Shown: positions 1 through 10,911 of the stretch, piece by piece
Layout: the number at the start of each line of letters is the position of its first letter
Numbering within the stretch: the first letter of the stretch is position 1
Assembly (NCBI RefSeq): GCF_900113905.1
Contig: NZ_FORC01000003.1
Location: 310,001-374,000 of the forward strand
DNA from: Phytopseudomonas argentinensis
GTDB taxonomy: Bacteria; Pseudomonadota; Gammaproteobacteria; Pseudomonadales; Pseudomonadaceae
DNA length: 64,000 nucleotides
Direction of reading: 5' to 3'
Position numbers and translations under genes: made by a program
The notes under the pieces: generated by a model
What the model was told of the DNA's origin: nothing
The model's input: the letters and a program-made list of their open reading frames with translations, nothing else
The model's database searches: none

Positions 1-3
1 CAT
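1..3 (-). CDS. Start codon of a gene continuing outside the window (probably mtlZ, fructokinase)
   Basis: Read on the minus strand, an ATG occupies the last three bases of the window edge and is preceded by GGAGAACCC, a well placed ribosome binding site, 70 bases after the xylulokinase stop. In the known Pseudomonas mannitol operon order (mtlE-F-G-K-D-Y-Z) the next gene is fructokinase mtlZ. Only the start codon is visible, so the identity is inferred from gene order alone. Confidence 0.45.
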
Positions 4-73
4 GGGTTCTCCGCGTCACGGAACAGGCGCATTCGCGCAGGGAAAGGGCCGGCGGCAGCGCCACCGGATCGGA

Positions 74-1558
74 TTATTGCAGCCGGCGCACCTGCTCACG
101 ATAGCGCTGGTAGACGCCCTCGTAGGCGCGGCTGCGCAGTTCGTCGGGCTCGGCACCGCGGCTGGGGTCGAGGGTGACGCAGCGCTCGCACAGTTCCGCC
201 AGGCTAAGCGCCTCGCCATGCTGGTGACTCACGCACCAGGCCGCCTGGATCGCCGCGCCCAGCGCTGCTGCTTCGGTGTGCTGCGGGCAGGCCACCGGAG
301 CGCCCATGATGTCGGCGACGATCTGCCGCCACGCCGCGCTTTTCGCGCCGCCGCCGATCAGGCGGATGGCATCGCTGCGAATGCCGCTGTCGCGCAGCAG
401 GTCGAGGCCGTAGCGCAGGCCGAAGGTAGTGCCCTCCACCACCGCACGGCAGAGGTTGGCGCGGGTCAGGTTGTCCGCCGTCAGGCCATGCAGGCTGGCG
501 GTGGCCTGGGGCAATGCCGGCACCCGTTCGCCGTTGAGGAACGGCAGCATCAGTACGCCCCCGGCACCGATTGGCGCCTCGCCGACCAGGACGCCGAAGG
601 TCTCGACATCCAGGCCCAACAGGTCGCGGATCGCGCCGCTGGCGTTGGTCAGGTTCATGGTGCAGATCAGCGGCAGCCAGCCACCGGAGGACGAGCAGAA
701 GGTCGCCACCTGCGGGTGCGGGCTGACCTGTGGTTGCTCGGCATAGGCATACACCGTGCCCGAGGTGCCGAGGCTCATGGTGATCGCACCCGGCGCGATA
801 TTGCCGGTGCCGATGGCGCCCAGCATGTTGTCGCCACCGCCGCTGGCCACCAGCGCTCTGGGGTTGAGGCCCAGGCGCTCGGCGACCTGCGGGCGGATCG
901 GGCCGACACAGCGCTGCGACTCGATCAGCTCCGGCAGGGCCCGCACCAGGGCGCCTTGCGGATCGATCAGCTCCAGCAGCTCGGTGTCCCAGTTGCGCGT
1001 ACGCACGTTGAAATAACCGCTACCGGAGGCATCACCGAATTCGGCGCAGGCGCGCCCGGTCAGCCAGTAGTTGAGGTAGTCGTGGGGCAACAGGATATGG
1101 GCGATGCGGGCGAACACCTCGGGGTAATGGTCGCGGGTCCACAGCAGCTTCGACACCGTGTAGCCCGGTGCAATGGCCACGCCCAGCCGCTCCAGGGAGC
1201 CACTGTCACCGCCGAGAAACTCCAGCAGGTGGGCGTTCTCGACAGCCGACTCGGTGTCGCACCACAGCTTGGCCGGGCGCAATACCTCACCCTTGGCATC
1301 GAGCAGCACCAGGCCGTGCTGCTGGCCGGACACGCCAATGCCGAGGATCTCGCTGCCCGCCACCCCGGCCTGCTGCAGGGCCTGGGCGGTGGCCTGCTCG
1401 AAGGCCAGCAGCCAGTCGGCCGGATCCTGCTCGCGGCGCCCATTGGGGCCACTGATCAGCCGGTGCGCGGCGCTGCCCTCGCCAAGCACCTTGCCGCTGT
1501 GGATATCGAGGATCAGCGCCTTGGTGCCCTGGGTGCCGCAATCGATGCCGAGGTACAT
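74..1558 (-). CDS. mtlY: Xylulokinase, mannitol operon (MtlY-type)
   Basis: 494-residue FGGY-family sugar kinase that phosphorylates D-xylulose to xylulose 5-phosphate with ATP in the cytoplasm; in the arabitol branch of Pseudomonas polyol metabolism it acts after the polyol dehydrogenase. The N-terminus MYLGIDCGTQGTKALILD is the FGGY phosphate-binding motif, and GGGDNMLGAIGTG near residue 240 carries the likely catalytic aspartate. The C-terminal half contains the second actin-like domain (IRLIGGGAKSAAWRQIVADI). Length is normal for the family. The start lies 3 bases after the mtlD stop, so it is translated as part of the mtl operon. The main alternative is another FGGY kinase specificity, but operon context favours xylulokinase. 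Confidence 0.9.
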   Translation of the reverse strand: MYLGIDCGTQGTKALILDIHSGKVLGEGSAAHRLISGPNGRREQDPADWLLAFEQATAQALQQAGVAGSEILGIGVSGQQHGLVLLDAKGEVLRPAKLWCDTESAVENAHLLEFLGGDSGSLERLGVAIAPGYTVSKLLWTRDHYPEVFARIAHILLPHDYLNYWLTGRACAEFGDASGSGYFNVRTRNWDTELLELIDPQGALVRALPELIESQRCVGPIRPQVAERLGLNPRALVASGGGDNMLGAIGTGNIAPGAITMSLGTSGTVYAYAEQPQVSPHPQVATFCSSSGGWLPLICTMNLTNASGAIRDLLGLDVETFGVLVGEAPIGAGGVLMLPFLNGERVPALPQATASLHGLTADNLTRANLCRAVVEGTTFGLRYGLDLLRDSGIRSDAIRLIGGGAKSAAWRQIVADIMGAPVACPQHTEAAALGAAIQAAWCVSHQHGEALSLAELCERCVTLDPSRGAEPDELRSRAYEGVYQRYREQVRRLQ

Positions 1559-1561
1559 GGT

Positions 1562-3037
1562 TCAGTCACCCAGGAGGGTCTGCAGGGTGCGCGTTACGCC
1601 CAGCTTGCGCAGGCTGTCGTAGCACAGCTCGAAGGCGGTGACGAAGGCCGCCGATTGCGGGATGGCGGTGCCGAAGATCACCTCGACGCCGAGCACCCGC
1701 TCGCGCACCTTGTCGTCATCGGCCACCAGCGCCTGACAGAACTCGGCGCGCGGGTCGGGGATGCGGTAGCGGGTGCCCTGCTCGTCGACACCCTTGAGGT
1801 ACAGCGCCCAGGCCGCGACCACCAGGGCGGCGCGCTCCAGGGGCCGACCGTCCTCGATCAGGCGGTTGAGGGTCGGCACGATGAACTTGGGAAACTTTGA
1901 CGAGCCATCCGAGCACACACGCTCGAGCTGGTCGGCGATGGCCTGGTTGGAGAAGCGCTCGATCAGCGTGGCCTTGTAGTCGTCTAGGTCGATGCCCGGC
2001 ACCGGTGCCAGCTGCGGGGTAACGTCCAGGTCCATGAAGGTACGCACGTAGCGCTCCAACAAGGGGTCGTTCATGGCTTCATGGACGAACCGATAGCCTT
2101 TGAGAAAGCCCAGGTAGGTCAGCGCCAGGTGGCTGCCGTTGAGCAGCTTGATCTTCATCTCCTCGTAGGGCGTGACGTCGCCGGTGAACTGCACGCCAAC
2201 CTTCTCCCAGGCCGGCCGGCCATTGACGAACTTGTCTTCCAGCACCCATTGCAGGAAGGGCTCGCAGACCACCGGCCAGGCATCCTCGACGCCATGGCGC
2301 TCGGCCAGCTCGGCGCGGTGGGCATCGCTGGTCATCGGCGTGATGCGGTCGACCATGGCGTTTGGAAAGCTCACGTGGGCGTCGATCCAGGTCGCCAGCT
2401 CGTGGTCGGCGAGGTGGGCGAAGGCCAGCAACGCCTTGCGGGTCACCGCGCCGTTGTGGGGCAGGTTATCGCAGGACATCAGGGTGAACGCCGGAGTGCC
2501 GGCAGCGCGGCGTTTGGCCAGGGCCGCACAGAGAAAACCGAATACGCTGCGCGGCGCTTGCGGGTGCGCCAGGTCGTGCTGAATGTCCGGCAGGTGGGCC
2601 ATGAACTCGCCCGTGCTGTCATCGATGCAGTAGCCGCCTTCGGTGATGGTCAGGGAGACGATGCGGATCGCCGGGTCGGCCAGCTTGTCGATCAGCGCCG
2701 CCGGCGAGTCCTCGGCCAGCAACATGCCGTTGATGGCGCCGACCACACGCACCTCCAGGCCAGGCTCGTCGCCCAGTACCAGCATGGTGTAGAGGTGATC
2801 CTGGGCGGCCAGCGCCTGCTGCATGGCGCGGTCTTCGCGGCGCAGGCCGACGCCGCAGATGCCCCATTCGCGGGCTTCGCCGCGGTTGAGCAACGCTTCG
2901 GTGTAGATCGCCTGGTGGGCGCGGTGGAAGCCGCCGACGCCGATATGGGCGATGCCCTGGCGCACGGTCGAGGGGTCGTAAACCGGTACTTCGACTTCCG
3001 GGGCCAGTGCAGCGAGATTCTTGCGATTCAGTTTCAT
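1562..3037 (-). CDS. mtlD: Mannitol 2-dehydrogenase
   Basis: 491-residue long-chain polyol dehydrogenase that oxidises D-mannitol to D-fructose (and arabitol/sorbitol to their ketoses) with NAD+. The nucleotide-binding stretch GVGGFHRAH is at residues 33-41, and KIKLLNGSHLAL around residue 295 contains the Lys, Asn and His that form the active site in this family. The length is almost identical to the characterised Pseudomonas fluorescens enzyme (493 residues). The start has AGGAA upstream. It sits between the ATPase gene mtlK and the kinase gene mtlY, so uptake, oxidation and phosphorylation are co-transcribed. Confidence 0.95.
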   Translation of the reverse strand: MKLNRKNLAALAPEVEVPVYDPSTVRQGIAHIGVGGFHRAHQAIYTEALLNRGEAREWGICGVGLRREDRAMQQALAAQDHLYTMLVLGDEPGLEVRVVGAINGMLLAEDSPAALIDKLADPAIRIVSLTITEGGYCIDDSTGEFMAHLPDIQHDLAHPQAPRSVFGFLCAALAKRRAAGTPAFTLMSCDNLPHNGAVTRKALLAFAHLADHELATWIDAHVSFPNAMVDRITPMTSDAHRAELAERHGVEDAWPVVCEPFLQWVLEDKFVNGRPAWEKVGVQFTGDVTPYEEMKIKLLNGSHLALTYLGFLKGYRFVHEAMNDPLLERYVRTFMDLDVTPQLAPVPGIDLDDYKATLIERFSNQAIADQLERVCSDGSSKFPKFIVPTLNRLIEDGRPLERAALVVAAWALYLKGVDEQGTRYRIPDPRAEFCQALVADDDKVRERVLGVEVIFGTAIPQSAAFVTAFELCYDSLRKLGVTRTLQTLLGD

Positions 3038-3054
3038 GGGGCGATTCCTGCGCG

Positions 3055-4161
<1,107 letters not shown>

Positions 4162-4179
4162 GGCTCTTGATCCTTCTTG

Positions 4180-5013
4180 TTATTTCACAGCGCCGAACGA
4201 CAGACCACGCACCAGCTGCTTCTGGCTGATCCAGCCGAAGATCAGGATGGGTGCGCAAGCGAGGGTCGAAACGGCGGAAAGCTTGGCCCAGAACAGGCCT
4301 TCGGGACTGGAGTAGGAGGCCACCAGCGCGGTCAGCGGCGCGGCGGCGGAGCTGGTCAGGTTGAGCGACCAGAACGCCTCGTTCCAGCACAGGATCAGCG
4401 ACAGCAGCATGGTCGAGGCCAGGCCGCCGCGGGCGATGGGCAGCAGCACGCGAACGATTTCCTGCCAGGTGGTGGCGCCATCGAGGCGCGCCGCTTCGAG
4501 GATCTCGCCGGGGATGTCCTTGAAGTAGGTGTACACCATCCACACCACGATCGGCAGGTTGATCAGGGTGTAGATGACGATCAGCGCCAGGCGCGAGTCG
4601 AGCAGGCCCAACTGCTTGGCCAAGAGATAAATCGGCACCAGCACGCCCACCGGCGGCAGCATCTTGGTGGACAGCATCCACAGCAGCGTGCCCTTGGTGC
4701 GCTTGGTCTCGAAGAACGCCATCGAGTAGGCCGCCGGCACCGCGATGAGCATGCACAACAAGGTCGCCGAGAAGGAGATCAGCACCGAGTTCCAGGCGTA
4801 AGCGAAGTAGTCGCTGCGCTCGTTGATGTGCAGGTAGTTCTCGAAGGTCGGGGTGAAGATGAACTGCGGTGGCGTGGCGAAGGCATCCAGCTCGGTCTTC
4901 AGGCTGGTCAGCACCATCCAGAAGATCGGAAAGAAGATCAGCGCGGCCACGGCCCAGGCCAGCGTGCCGACCAGCACGCTTTGCAGGCGACGGGATTGCT
5001 TCAGGGTCAGCAT
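4180..5013 (-). CDS. mtlG: Mannitol/sorbitol ABC transporter permease MtlG
   Basis: 277-residue inner-membrane permease of the MalG type (CUT1 family). Six hydrophobic segments are visible, the first at about residues 12-32 (LVGTLAWAVAALIFFPIFWM). The EAA coupling loop, which contacts MtlK, is EAARLDGATTWQEIVRVLLP at about residues 175-194. It pairs with MtlF to form the channel for polyols delivered by MtlE. The gene starts 10 bases after the mtlF stop. Length and topology are normal for the family. Confidence 0.92.
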   Translation of the reverse strand: MLTLKQSRRLQSVLVGTLAWAVAALIFFPIFWMVLTSLKTELDAFATPPQFIFTPTFENYLHINERSDYFAYAWNSVLISFSATLLCMLIAVPAAYSMAFFETKRTKGTLLWMLSTKMLPPVGVLVPIYLLAKQLGLLDSRLALIVIYTLINLPIVVWMVYTYFKDIPGEILEAARLDGATTWQEIVRVLLPIARGGLASTMLLSLILCWNEAFWSLNLTSSAAAPLTALVASYSSPEGLFWAKLSAVSTLACAPILIFGWISQKQLVRGLSFGAVK

Positions 5014-5023
5014 CTCGGAGCCC

Positions 5024-5956
5024 TCACTGTTTATCGGTCAGGTTCTTGCCGATCATGCGGATCAGCACGATGGCGGCGATGTTGGCGATGACCACGGCGA
5101 TCAGCCCGCCGGCGGAGGCCATGCCCACGTCGAACTGCAGCAGCGCCTGGGTGTAGATCAGGTAGGCCAGGTTGGTCGACTCGTAACCCGGGCCGCCGCT
5201 GGTGGTGGTGTAGATCTCGGCGAAGACCGAGAGCAGGAAGATGGTTTCGATCATCACCACCACGGCGATCGGCCGTGCCAGGTGCGGCAGGGTCAGGTGC
5301 CAGAAGATCGCCAGCGGGCCGGCGCCGTCGAGGCGCGCGGCCTCCTTCTGCTCCTGGTCGAGGGACTGCATGGCGGTCATCAGGATGAGGATGGCGAACG
5401 GCAGCCACTGCCACGACACAATAAGGATGATCGAGAACAGCGGGTGGTGCGCCAGCCAGTCCACCGGCTGGGCGCCGAAGAACTGCCATACGGCGGCGAG
5501 GATCCCCGACACCGGGTGGAAGATCAGGTTCTTCCACAGCAGCGCGCTGACCGTCGGCATGATGAAGAACGGCGAGATCAGCAGCACCCGCACGATGCCC
5601 CGACCGAAGAACTCACTGGCCTCCAGCAGTGCGGAGATCAGCACACCGAACACCACGCTGATCAGCAGCACGCTGCCGACCAGCAGCAAGGTGTTGCCGG
5701 CGCCGGACAGGAAGGCGGCATCGGTGACGAAGTATTCGAAATTTTCCAGGCCGACGAAGTCGTTTTCGCCGGGGTACAGCAGGTTGTAGCGGATCAGCGA
5801 GAAGTAGATGGTCATGCCCAGGGGCACGATCATCCAGATCAGCAGCAGAACCACCGAGGGGCTGACTAGGAACCAGCCGGGCTCCAGGCGCTTGCGCCGT
5901 GTGGCGACGGCTTCGCCCGCCGCGGACGCGCGGGAGTCGAGGGTTGTGTTATCCAT
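5024..5956 (-). CDS. mtlF: Mannitol/sorbitol ABC transporter permease MtlF
   Basis: Inner-membrane permease of the MalF type, about 310 residues. The reading frame is open 33 codons further upstream to 6055, but the ATG at 5956 (MDNTTLDSRAS) is chosen because GCGGAG lies about 6 bases before it and the upstream stretch looks like non-coding leader. Hydrophobic segments begin at VSPSVVLLLIWMIVPLGMTI. The EAA loop EAARLDGAGPLAIFWHLTLP contacts MtlK. It follows mtlE after about 108 bases that contain a hairpin, an arrangement often associated with excess production of the binding protein. Confidence 0.9.
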   Translation of the reverse strand: MDNTTLDSRASAAGEAVATRRKRLEPGWFLVSPSVVLLLIWMIVPLGMTIYFSLIRYNLLYPGENDFVGLENFEYFVTDAAFLSGAGNTLLLVGSVLLISVVFGVLISALLEASEFFGRGIVRVLLISPFFIMPTVSALLWKNLIFHPVSGILAAVWQFFGAQPVDWLAHHPLFSIILIVSWQWLPFAILILMTAMQSLDQEQKEAARLDGAGPLAIFWHLTLPHLARPIAVVVMIETIFLLSVFAEIYTTTSGGPGYESTNLAYLIYTQALLQFDVGMASAGGLIAVVIANIAAIVLIRMIGKNLTDKQ

Positions 5957-6027
5957 GGGGGCTCCGCAATGAGCGGTTGGGTATGACGGATCGGGCCGAG
6001 TGACCCAGGCGTTGTCTGATTGCCCGC

Positions 6028-6053
6028 GGTGGACCGCTGCAGTGCGGCCCACC
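6028..6053 (-). terminator. Hairpin between mtlE and mtlF (mRNA stabiliser or partial terminator)
   Basis: GGTGGACCGC (6028-6037) and GCGGCCCACC (6044-6053) form a 10-bp stem with one G-U pair and a 6-base loop, just after the mtlE stop codon. No run of U follows, so it is more likely to protect or partly attenuate the transcript behind the binding-protein gene than to stop transcription fully. Confidence 0.5.
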
Positions 6054-6064
6054 ATCGGGTGTGC

Positions 6065-7375
<1,311 letters not shown>

Positions 7376-7418
7376 GGTCTTGAACTCCTCTCCCTGGCCC
7401 GGTGAGCCTCGGGAGACG

Positions 7419-7426
7419 TTATTGTT
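7419..7426 (-). promoter_or_regulatory. Candidate Hfq/Crc CA motif in the mtlE leader
   Basis: On the minus strand the leader of mtlE reads ACAAAAACAATAACG; AACAATAA fits the AANAANAA motif bound by Hfq/Crc in Pseudomonas, roughly 45 bases before the ATG. The match is seen directly; the function is inferred from the catabolic nature of the operon. Confidence 0.4.
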
Positions 7427-7443
7427 TTTGTGGGCCGACCCGG

Positions 7444-7472
7444 ATTACACCCCTACGGCCAGACGTGAACAA
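7444..7472 (-). promoter_or_regulatory. Candidate sigma-70 promoter of mtlEFGKDY
   Basis: Minus-strand TTGTTC (7467-7472) and TGTAAT (7444-7449) are separated by exactly 17 bases. The -10 box lies about 70 bases before the mtlE ATG, and the repeat pair at 7482-7510 sits immediately upstream of the -35 box, as expected for an AraC-type activated promoter. Confidence 0.55.
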
Positions 7473-7481
7473 CGCCTCGAC

Positions 7482-7510
7482 TGCACTGTAACCGATACTT
7501 TTTTGCACTG
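7482..7510. promoter_or_regulatory. Candidate MtlR operator: two TGCACTG direct repeats
   Basis: TGCACTG occurs at 7482-7488 and 7504-7510, in the same orientation and 22 bases (two helical turns) apart, ending 10 bases upstream of the predicted -35 box of mtlE. AraC-family activators bind such repeats. MtlR binding is inferred. Confidence 0.5.
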
Positions 7511-7598
7511 AGAATGCAGCGCTCAATGGCGATGCAACGTCCACGGCAGCTCAAGAACGGGCCTCCGGCGGTCTTCGCGGCGAATGAGAGCAGCGGAT

Positions 7599-8504
7599 TC
7601 AGTACAGGTTTTGCGCGGTGACCCGCTGGGTGACCAGCCGTCGGTAACCGCTGGGCGTCATGCCCTTGAGCTGCTGGAAGCGCCGGTTGAAGTTGGAGAT
7701 GTTGTTGAAACCGGACTCGAAACACACCTCGGTCACCGGCTTGTCGCTCTGGGTCAGCAGCTCGCAGGACTTGCTGACCCGCATGCGATTGACGAATTCG
7801 ACGAAGCCGCGCCCGGTGGCCTGCTTGAAGAAACGCGAAAAATAGGTGGGCGTCATGCCCAGGTACTCGGCCACTTCTTCCTGGCTCAGCTCCTGGGCGT
7901 AGCGCTGGAAGATGTAGTCCACCGCGCGATTGATGCGGTCGACATGGTGCTCGTCGGCCAGTTGCGCGGCAGTGCGGTCGGAGAGCAGCTGGTACGCCTC
8001 GCAGCCGGCCAGCAGCTCCATGAGGATGAAGAAATGCCCCAGCCGGGTCATGCCCTGGGAATCGGCGATGCGCTGCAGCAACTGGCGCGCCTCGGCGATG
8101 GTGTGCGGGCAGCGGAACTCGATGCCGTACTGGGCGCGGGCCAGCAGCGGCTGCAGGTCCTTGAGTTCGGCGAACACCGCGGTGCCGCTTTCCAGCACCT
8201 CGTCGGTGAAGTTGACCAGCATGTCGCGCTCGGCCACCGCCTCGCCCGGCGCCATCTGGCTGATCCAGTTGTGCGGCAGGTTGGGGCCGGTGAGAAACAG
8301 GGTGTCGGGGGAGAAATTACCGATGTAGTCGCCGATGAACACCTTGCCGGCGCTGGCGACGATCAGGTGCAGCTCGTATTCCTTGTGGAAATGCCAACGC
8401 ACCAGGGGGCTGGGAAAGCCGTGCTGGCGATAGATCAGCGAATGACCCTCGTGGTCATCCATCAGCTCATAGGAAGGATCTGGCGTTCTCTGCGATCGGG
8501 TCAT
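7599..8504 (-). CDS. mtlR: AraC-family activator of the mannitol operon, MtlR
   Basis: About 301-residue regulator with an N-terminal cupin-like sensing domain (HSLIYRQHGFPSPLVRWHFHKEYELH) and a C-terminal AraC/XylS DNA-binding domain with two helix-turn-helix units (LSQEEVAEYLGMTPTYFSRF; VTEVCFESGFNNISNFNRRF). In P. fluorescens the homologous MtlR activates the mtl operon in response to polyols. The ATG at 8504 is preferred over 8594 because it gives the usual length and avoids an arginine-rich non-conserved leader, although the ribosome binding site is weak. It is encoded directly upstream of mtlE in the same direction. Confidence 0.85.
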   Translation of the reverse strand: MTRSQRTPDPSYELMDDHEGHSLIYRQHGFPSPLVRWHFHKEYELHLIVASAGKVFIGDYIGNFSPDTLFLTGPNLPHNWISQMAPGEAVAERDMLVNFTDEVLESGTAVFAELKDLQPLLARAQYGIEFRCPHTIAEARQLLQRIADSQGMTRLGHFFILMELLAGCEAYQLLSDRTAAQLADEHHVDRINRAVDYIFQRYAQELSQEEVAEYLGMTPTYFSRFFKQATGRGFVEFVNRMRVSKSCELLTQSDKPVTEVCFESGFNNISNFNRRFQQLKGMTPSGYRRLVTQRVTAQNLY

Positions 8505-8670
8505 GGCGGGCCGGCATCGTCTTGTTCTTGTCGGTGATTGCCGGTGGGCCGCGCCTCGTGCGCAGGCCAACCGACCGACTAAAGACCCTAGCACAGTCCC
8601 GCGGGTTCGCCTGCTGAGCGCTGTTGGAGAGGAGGGTCACAGACTGAAGCCGTGAGAGCGGAACCAAGCC

Positions 8671-8733
8671 GTAGGATGGGTGAAACCCATCAATTGCTGA
8701 TGGGTTGCATCTGCGCGGCCCGACCCATCCTAC
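8671..8733. repeat. Nested inverted repeat GTAGGATGGGT...ACCCATCCTAC
   Basis: Outer arms GTAGGATGGGT (8671-8681) and ACCCATCCTAC (8723-8733) are perfect complements. An inner pair AACCCATCA (8684-8692) / TGATGGGTT (8698-8706) also pairs. This 63-base element in the gap between mtlR and the carbonic anhydrase resembles the small mobile palindromic repeats scattered through Pseudomonas genomes. Confidence 0.7.
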
Positions 8734-8742
8734 GACTGCTTT

Positions 8743-8805
8743 TGTGGGAGCGGGCCATGCCCGCGATTCGCGCGCATGGACTGGGCGTCCCCGCACGCTC
8801 CCACA
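8743..8805. repeat. REP doublet (TGTGGGAGCG...CGCTCCCACA)
   Basis: TGTGGGAGCG (8743-8752) and CGCTCCCACA (8796-8805) bound a pair of inverted REP units, each with a GCGGGC/CATG palindromic core. The same unit recurs at 36540, 62441 and 62552. This is the classic intergenic REP family of Pseudomonas, moved by a REP-associated transposase encoded elsewhere. With 8671-8733 it fills most of the 326-base gap. Confidence 0.85.
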
Positions 8806-8830
8806 GTTCGTAAGGCCAGACGCCGCAGGA

Positions 8831-9553
8831 TCAGCCCTGTGGATAGCGCGGGCGTGGCGTGGCCATCGGCAGCGGGCCGTCACCGATCCGCCGGAACTCA
8901 CCGGCCTCGGCGTCGTAGGCCTTGATCTCGCTGCTTTCGATGTCATACACCCAGCCATGGATGAACAACTGGCCGGCCGCCAGGCGCGAGGCCACCGACG
9001 GGTGGGTGCGCAGGTGGTCGAGCTGGGCCACCACGTTTTCCTCGGTGAGCACACCCAGGGTGGTGTGGTCGGCGCAGCCGCAGTTGTCGGCAACCACCGT
9101 CTTGGCCACTTCGGCGTGGCGCAGCCAGGCCTTGACCGTGGGCATGCGTTCCAGGGTTTCCGGGTCGAGCACGGCTTTCATCGCGCCGCAGTCGGAATGG
9201 CCGCAGACGATGATGTGCTGCACGCCCAGGGCGGCGACGGCGTATTCGATGGCGGTGGATACGCCGCCGTTCATTTGCCCGTAGGGCGGCACCACGTTGC
9301 CGACGTTACGGGTCACGAACAGGTCGCCCGGCTCGCTCTGGGTGATCAGCTCGGGAACGATACGCGAATCGGCGCAGGTGATGAACATGGCGCGTGGCGA
9401 CTGGGCATGGGCCAGCTTCTTGAACAGCGCCTGCTGCTGCGGGAACACATCCTGGCGAAAGCGCAGAAAGCCCTCGACCAGATGATCCAGCGCCTCGGCG
9501 GCCGAGGCCGCGTTCTTGGTTTTGCTATCGGCAGGACGACGATTACCAGGCAT
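8831..9553 (-). CDS. Beta-class carbonic anhydrase
   Basis: 240-residue cytoplasmic zinc enzyme that interconverts CO2 and bicarbonate. CADSRI and HSDCGA contain the conserved Cys-Asp-Arg and His-x-x-Cys that bind zinc and form the catalytic dyad; GDLFVTRNVGNVVP and GGVSTAIEYAV are also family hallmarks. A lysine- and alanine-rich N-terminal extension (MPGNRRPADSKTKNAASAAE) precedes the fold. It appears monocistronic, flanked by REP elements downstream and by about 280 bases without a gene upstream. A second, gamma-type carbonic anhydrase homologue is at 34405. Confidence 0.93.
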   Translation of the reverse strand: MPGNRRPADSKTKNAASAAEALDHLVEGFLRFRQDVFPQQQALFKKLAHAQSPRAMFITCADSRIVPELITQSEPGDLFVTRNVGNVVPPYGQMNGGVSTAIEYAVAALGVQHIIVCGHSDCGAMKAVLDPETLERMPTVKAWLRHAEVAKTVVADNCGCADHTTLGVLTEENVVAQLDHLRTHPSVASRLAAGQLFIHGWVYDIESSEIKAYDAEAGEFRRIGDGPLPMATPRPRYPQG

Positions 9554-9833
9554 AGCGTTACCTCGTTAACGAATGGAAGACCAAGCGTGCGACAGCGCAC
9601 AGCTTCCCAGCCGGCAGGACTGCCGGCAAGAGATCGGAGGATTGGACTGTGGCAAAACCCTTCGAGACACGTTGGCGCGATAAATCGTCGTGCAGCCGGT
9701 GATATCGCCGGTGCTTTCGCCGTGTCGTACGCCATGCCGACAATCCCGACCTAGGTATCGCTGCGCTCAACGCCAGGCTACAGGAGCGCGAGCCCAGCTC
9801 GCCGTGCCCAGCGAAACCGGGGCACCGACTCGC
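9554..9833. other. Intergenic stretch without a recognised element
   Basis: 280 bases between the carbonic anhydrase start and the radical SAM gene stop. It presumably holds the carbonic anhydrase promoter, but no convincing -35/-10 pair, terminator or RNA gene was found. Small open frames in it lack ribosome binding sites. Confidence 0.4.
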
Positions 9834-10895
9834 TCAGAACAAGCCCATCTGCTGGCCCGGCGGCGCAAACTGCGAACAATCCAGCACCGCCCGCTTGCTG
9901 CCGTCGTAGCCATAGCGACGGCGCGCCAGGCGAAAGCGCTGGGCCAGCAATTCGGCGAAGTGGCCCTCGCCCTTCATTCGCGCGCCAAAGCGGCTGTCGT
10001 AGTTCTGCCCGCCACGGGACTGGCGGATCAGGCTCATCACGTGCTCGGCGCGGTCGGGGAAATGACTCTGCAGCCATTCCTCGAACAACCCGGCGATCTC
10101 CAGCGGTAAACGCAACAGCACGTAGCCGGCCGAGCTGGCCCCGGCCTCGCGGCCGGCTTCGAGCAGGCGCTCGAGCTCCATGTCGTTGATCATCGGAATC
10201 ATCGGCGCGGCCATCAAACCGACCGGCACACCGTGCTCGTGCAGGGTTTTCATCGCCCGCAGCCGGGCCTTGGGGGCGGCGGTGCGCGGCTCCATGATGC
10301 GTTTGAGCTCGTCGTCCAGGGTGGTGATGCTGAATGCGATGCTCACCAGGTTGAGGCTGGCCAGCTCTTCGAGCAGATCCAGGTCGCGCAGGATCAACGC
10401 GCTCTTGGTGATGATGCTTACCGGGTGGCGGTAGCGCAGCAGGATCTCCAGGGCCTGGCGGGTCAGCTGGTGTTCACGCTCGATGGGCTGGTAGCCGTCG
10501 GTGTTGATGCCCAGGGCGATGGGCGCCGGCACGTAGCCCGGCTTGCTCAGTTGCTCCTCGAGGCGCTCGGCCAGGTTGGTCTTGGCGATCAGCTTGGTTT
10601 CGAAGTCGATGCCCGGCGACAGGTCCCAGTAGGCGTGGCTGGGCCGGGCAAAGCAGTAGATGCAGCCGTGCTCGCAGCCGCGGTAGGGGTTCACCGAACG
10701 GTCGAAGCCGACATCCGGCGAATTGTTGCGGCTGATCACCGTCTTCGCCCGTTCATGGCGCACCTCGGTGACGAAGGTCAGCGGCGTCTGTTCCTGATAC
10801 CAGCCGTCGTCCTCGGCATCGCTGGTGGTCGGTGCGAAACGGTTGTGCGGTTTGCTGGCGGTGCCGCGCCCGCGCGGCGCTGAGGTCGGGTTCAT
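9834..10895 (-). CDS. PA0069-type radical SAM protein, SOS-controlled
   Basis: 353-residue radical SAM protein related to the SplB/Rv2578c group. The [4Fe-4S]-binding cysteines are C74, C78 and C81 in RGCEHGCIYCFARP. The frame is open upstream to 11528 but the true start is the ATG at 10895 (MNPTSAPRGRG), because the longer version would overlap the divergent triA-like gene and the whole promoter. A perfect LexA operator (10912-10927) precedes this start. P. aeruginosa PA0069, which this resembles, is a reported LexA-regulon gene. The family is related to spore photoproduct lyase, so a role in DNA damage handling is plausible, but its substrate is unknown. Confidence 0.88.
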   Translation of the reverse strand: MNPTSAPRGRGTASKPHNRFAPTTSDAEDDGWYQEQTPLTFVTEVRHERAKTVISRNNSPDVGFDRSVNPYRGCEHGCIYCFARPSHAYWDLSPGIDFETKLIAKTNLAERLEEQLSKPGYVPAPIALGINTDGYQPIEREHQLTRQALEILLRYRHPVSIITKSALILRDLDLLEELASLNLVSIAFSITTLDDELKRIMEPRTAAPKARLRAMKTLHEHGVPVGLMAAPMIPMINDMELERLLEAGREAGASSAGYVLLRLPLEIAGLFEEWLQSHFPDRAEHVMSLIRQSRGGQNYDSRFGARMKGEGHFAELLAQRFRLARRRYGYDGSKRAVLDCSQFAPPGQQMGLF

Positions 10896-10911
10896 GGTGC
10901 AGGCTCGATAA

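Noticed and set aside
2..1900. 632-codon plus-strand open frame
   Set aside because: Antisense to xylB/mtlD, whose proteins are clearly recognised. The long frame comes from G/C-biased third positions.
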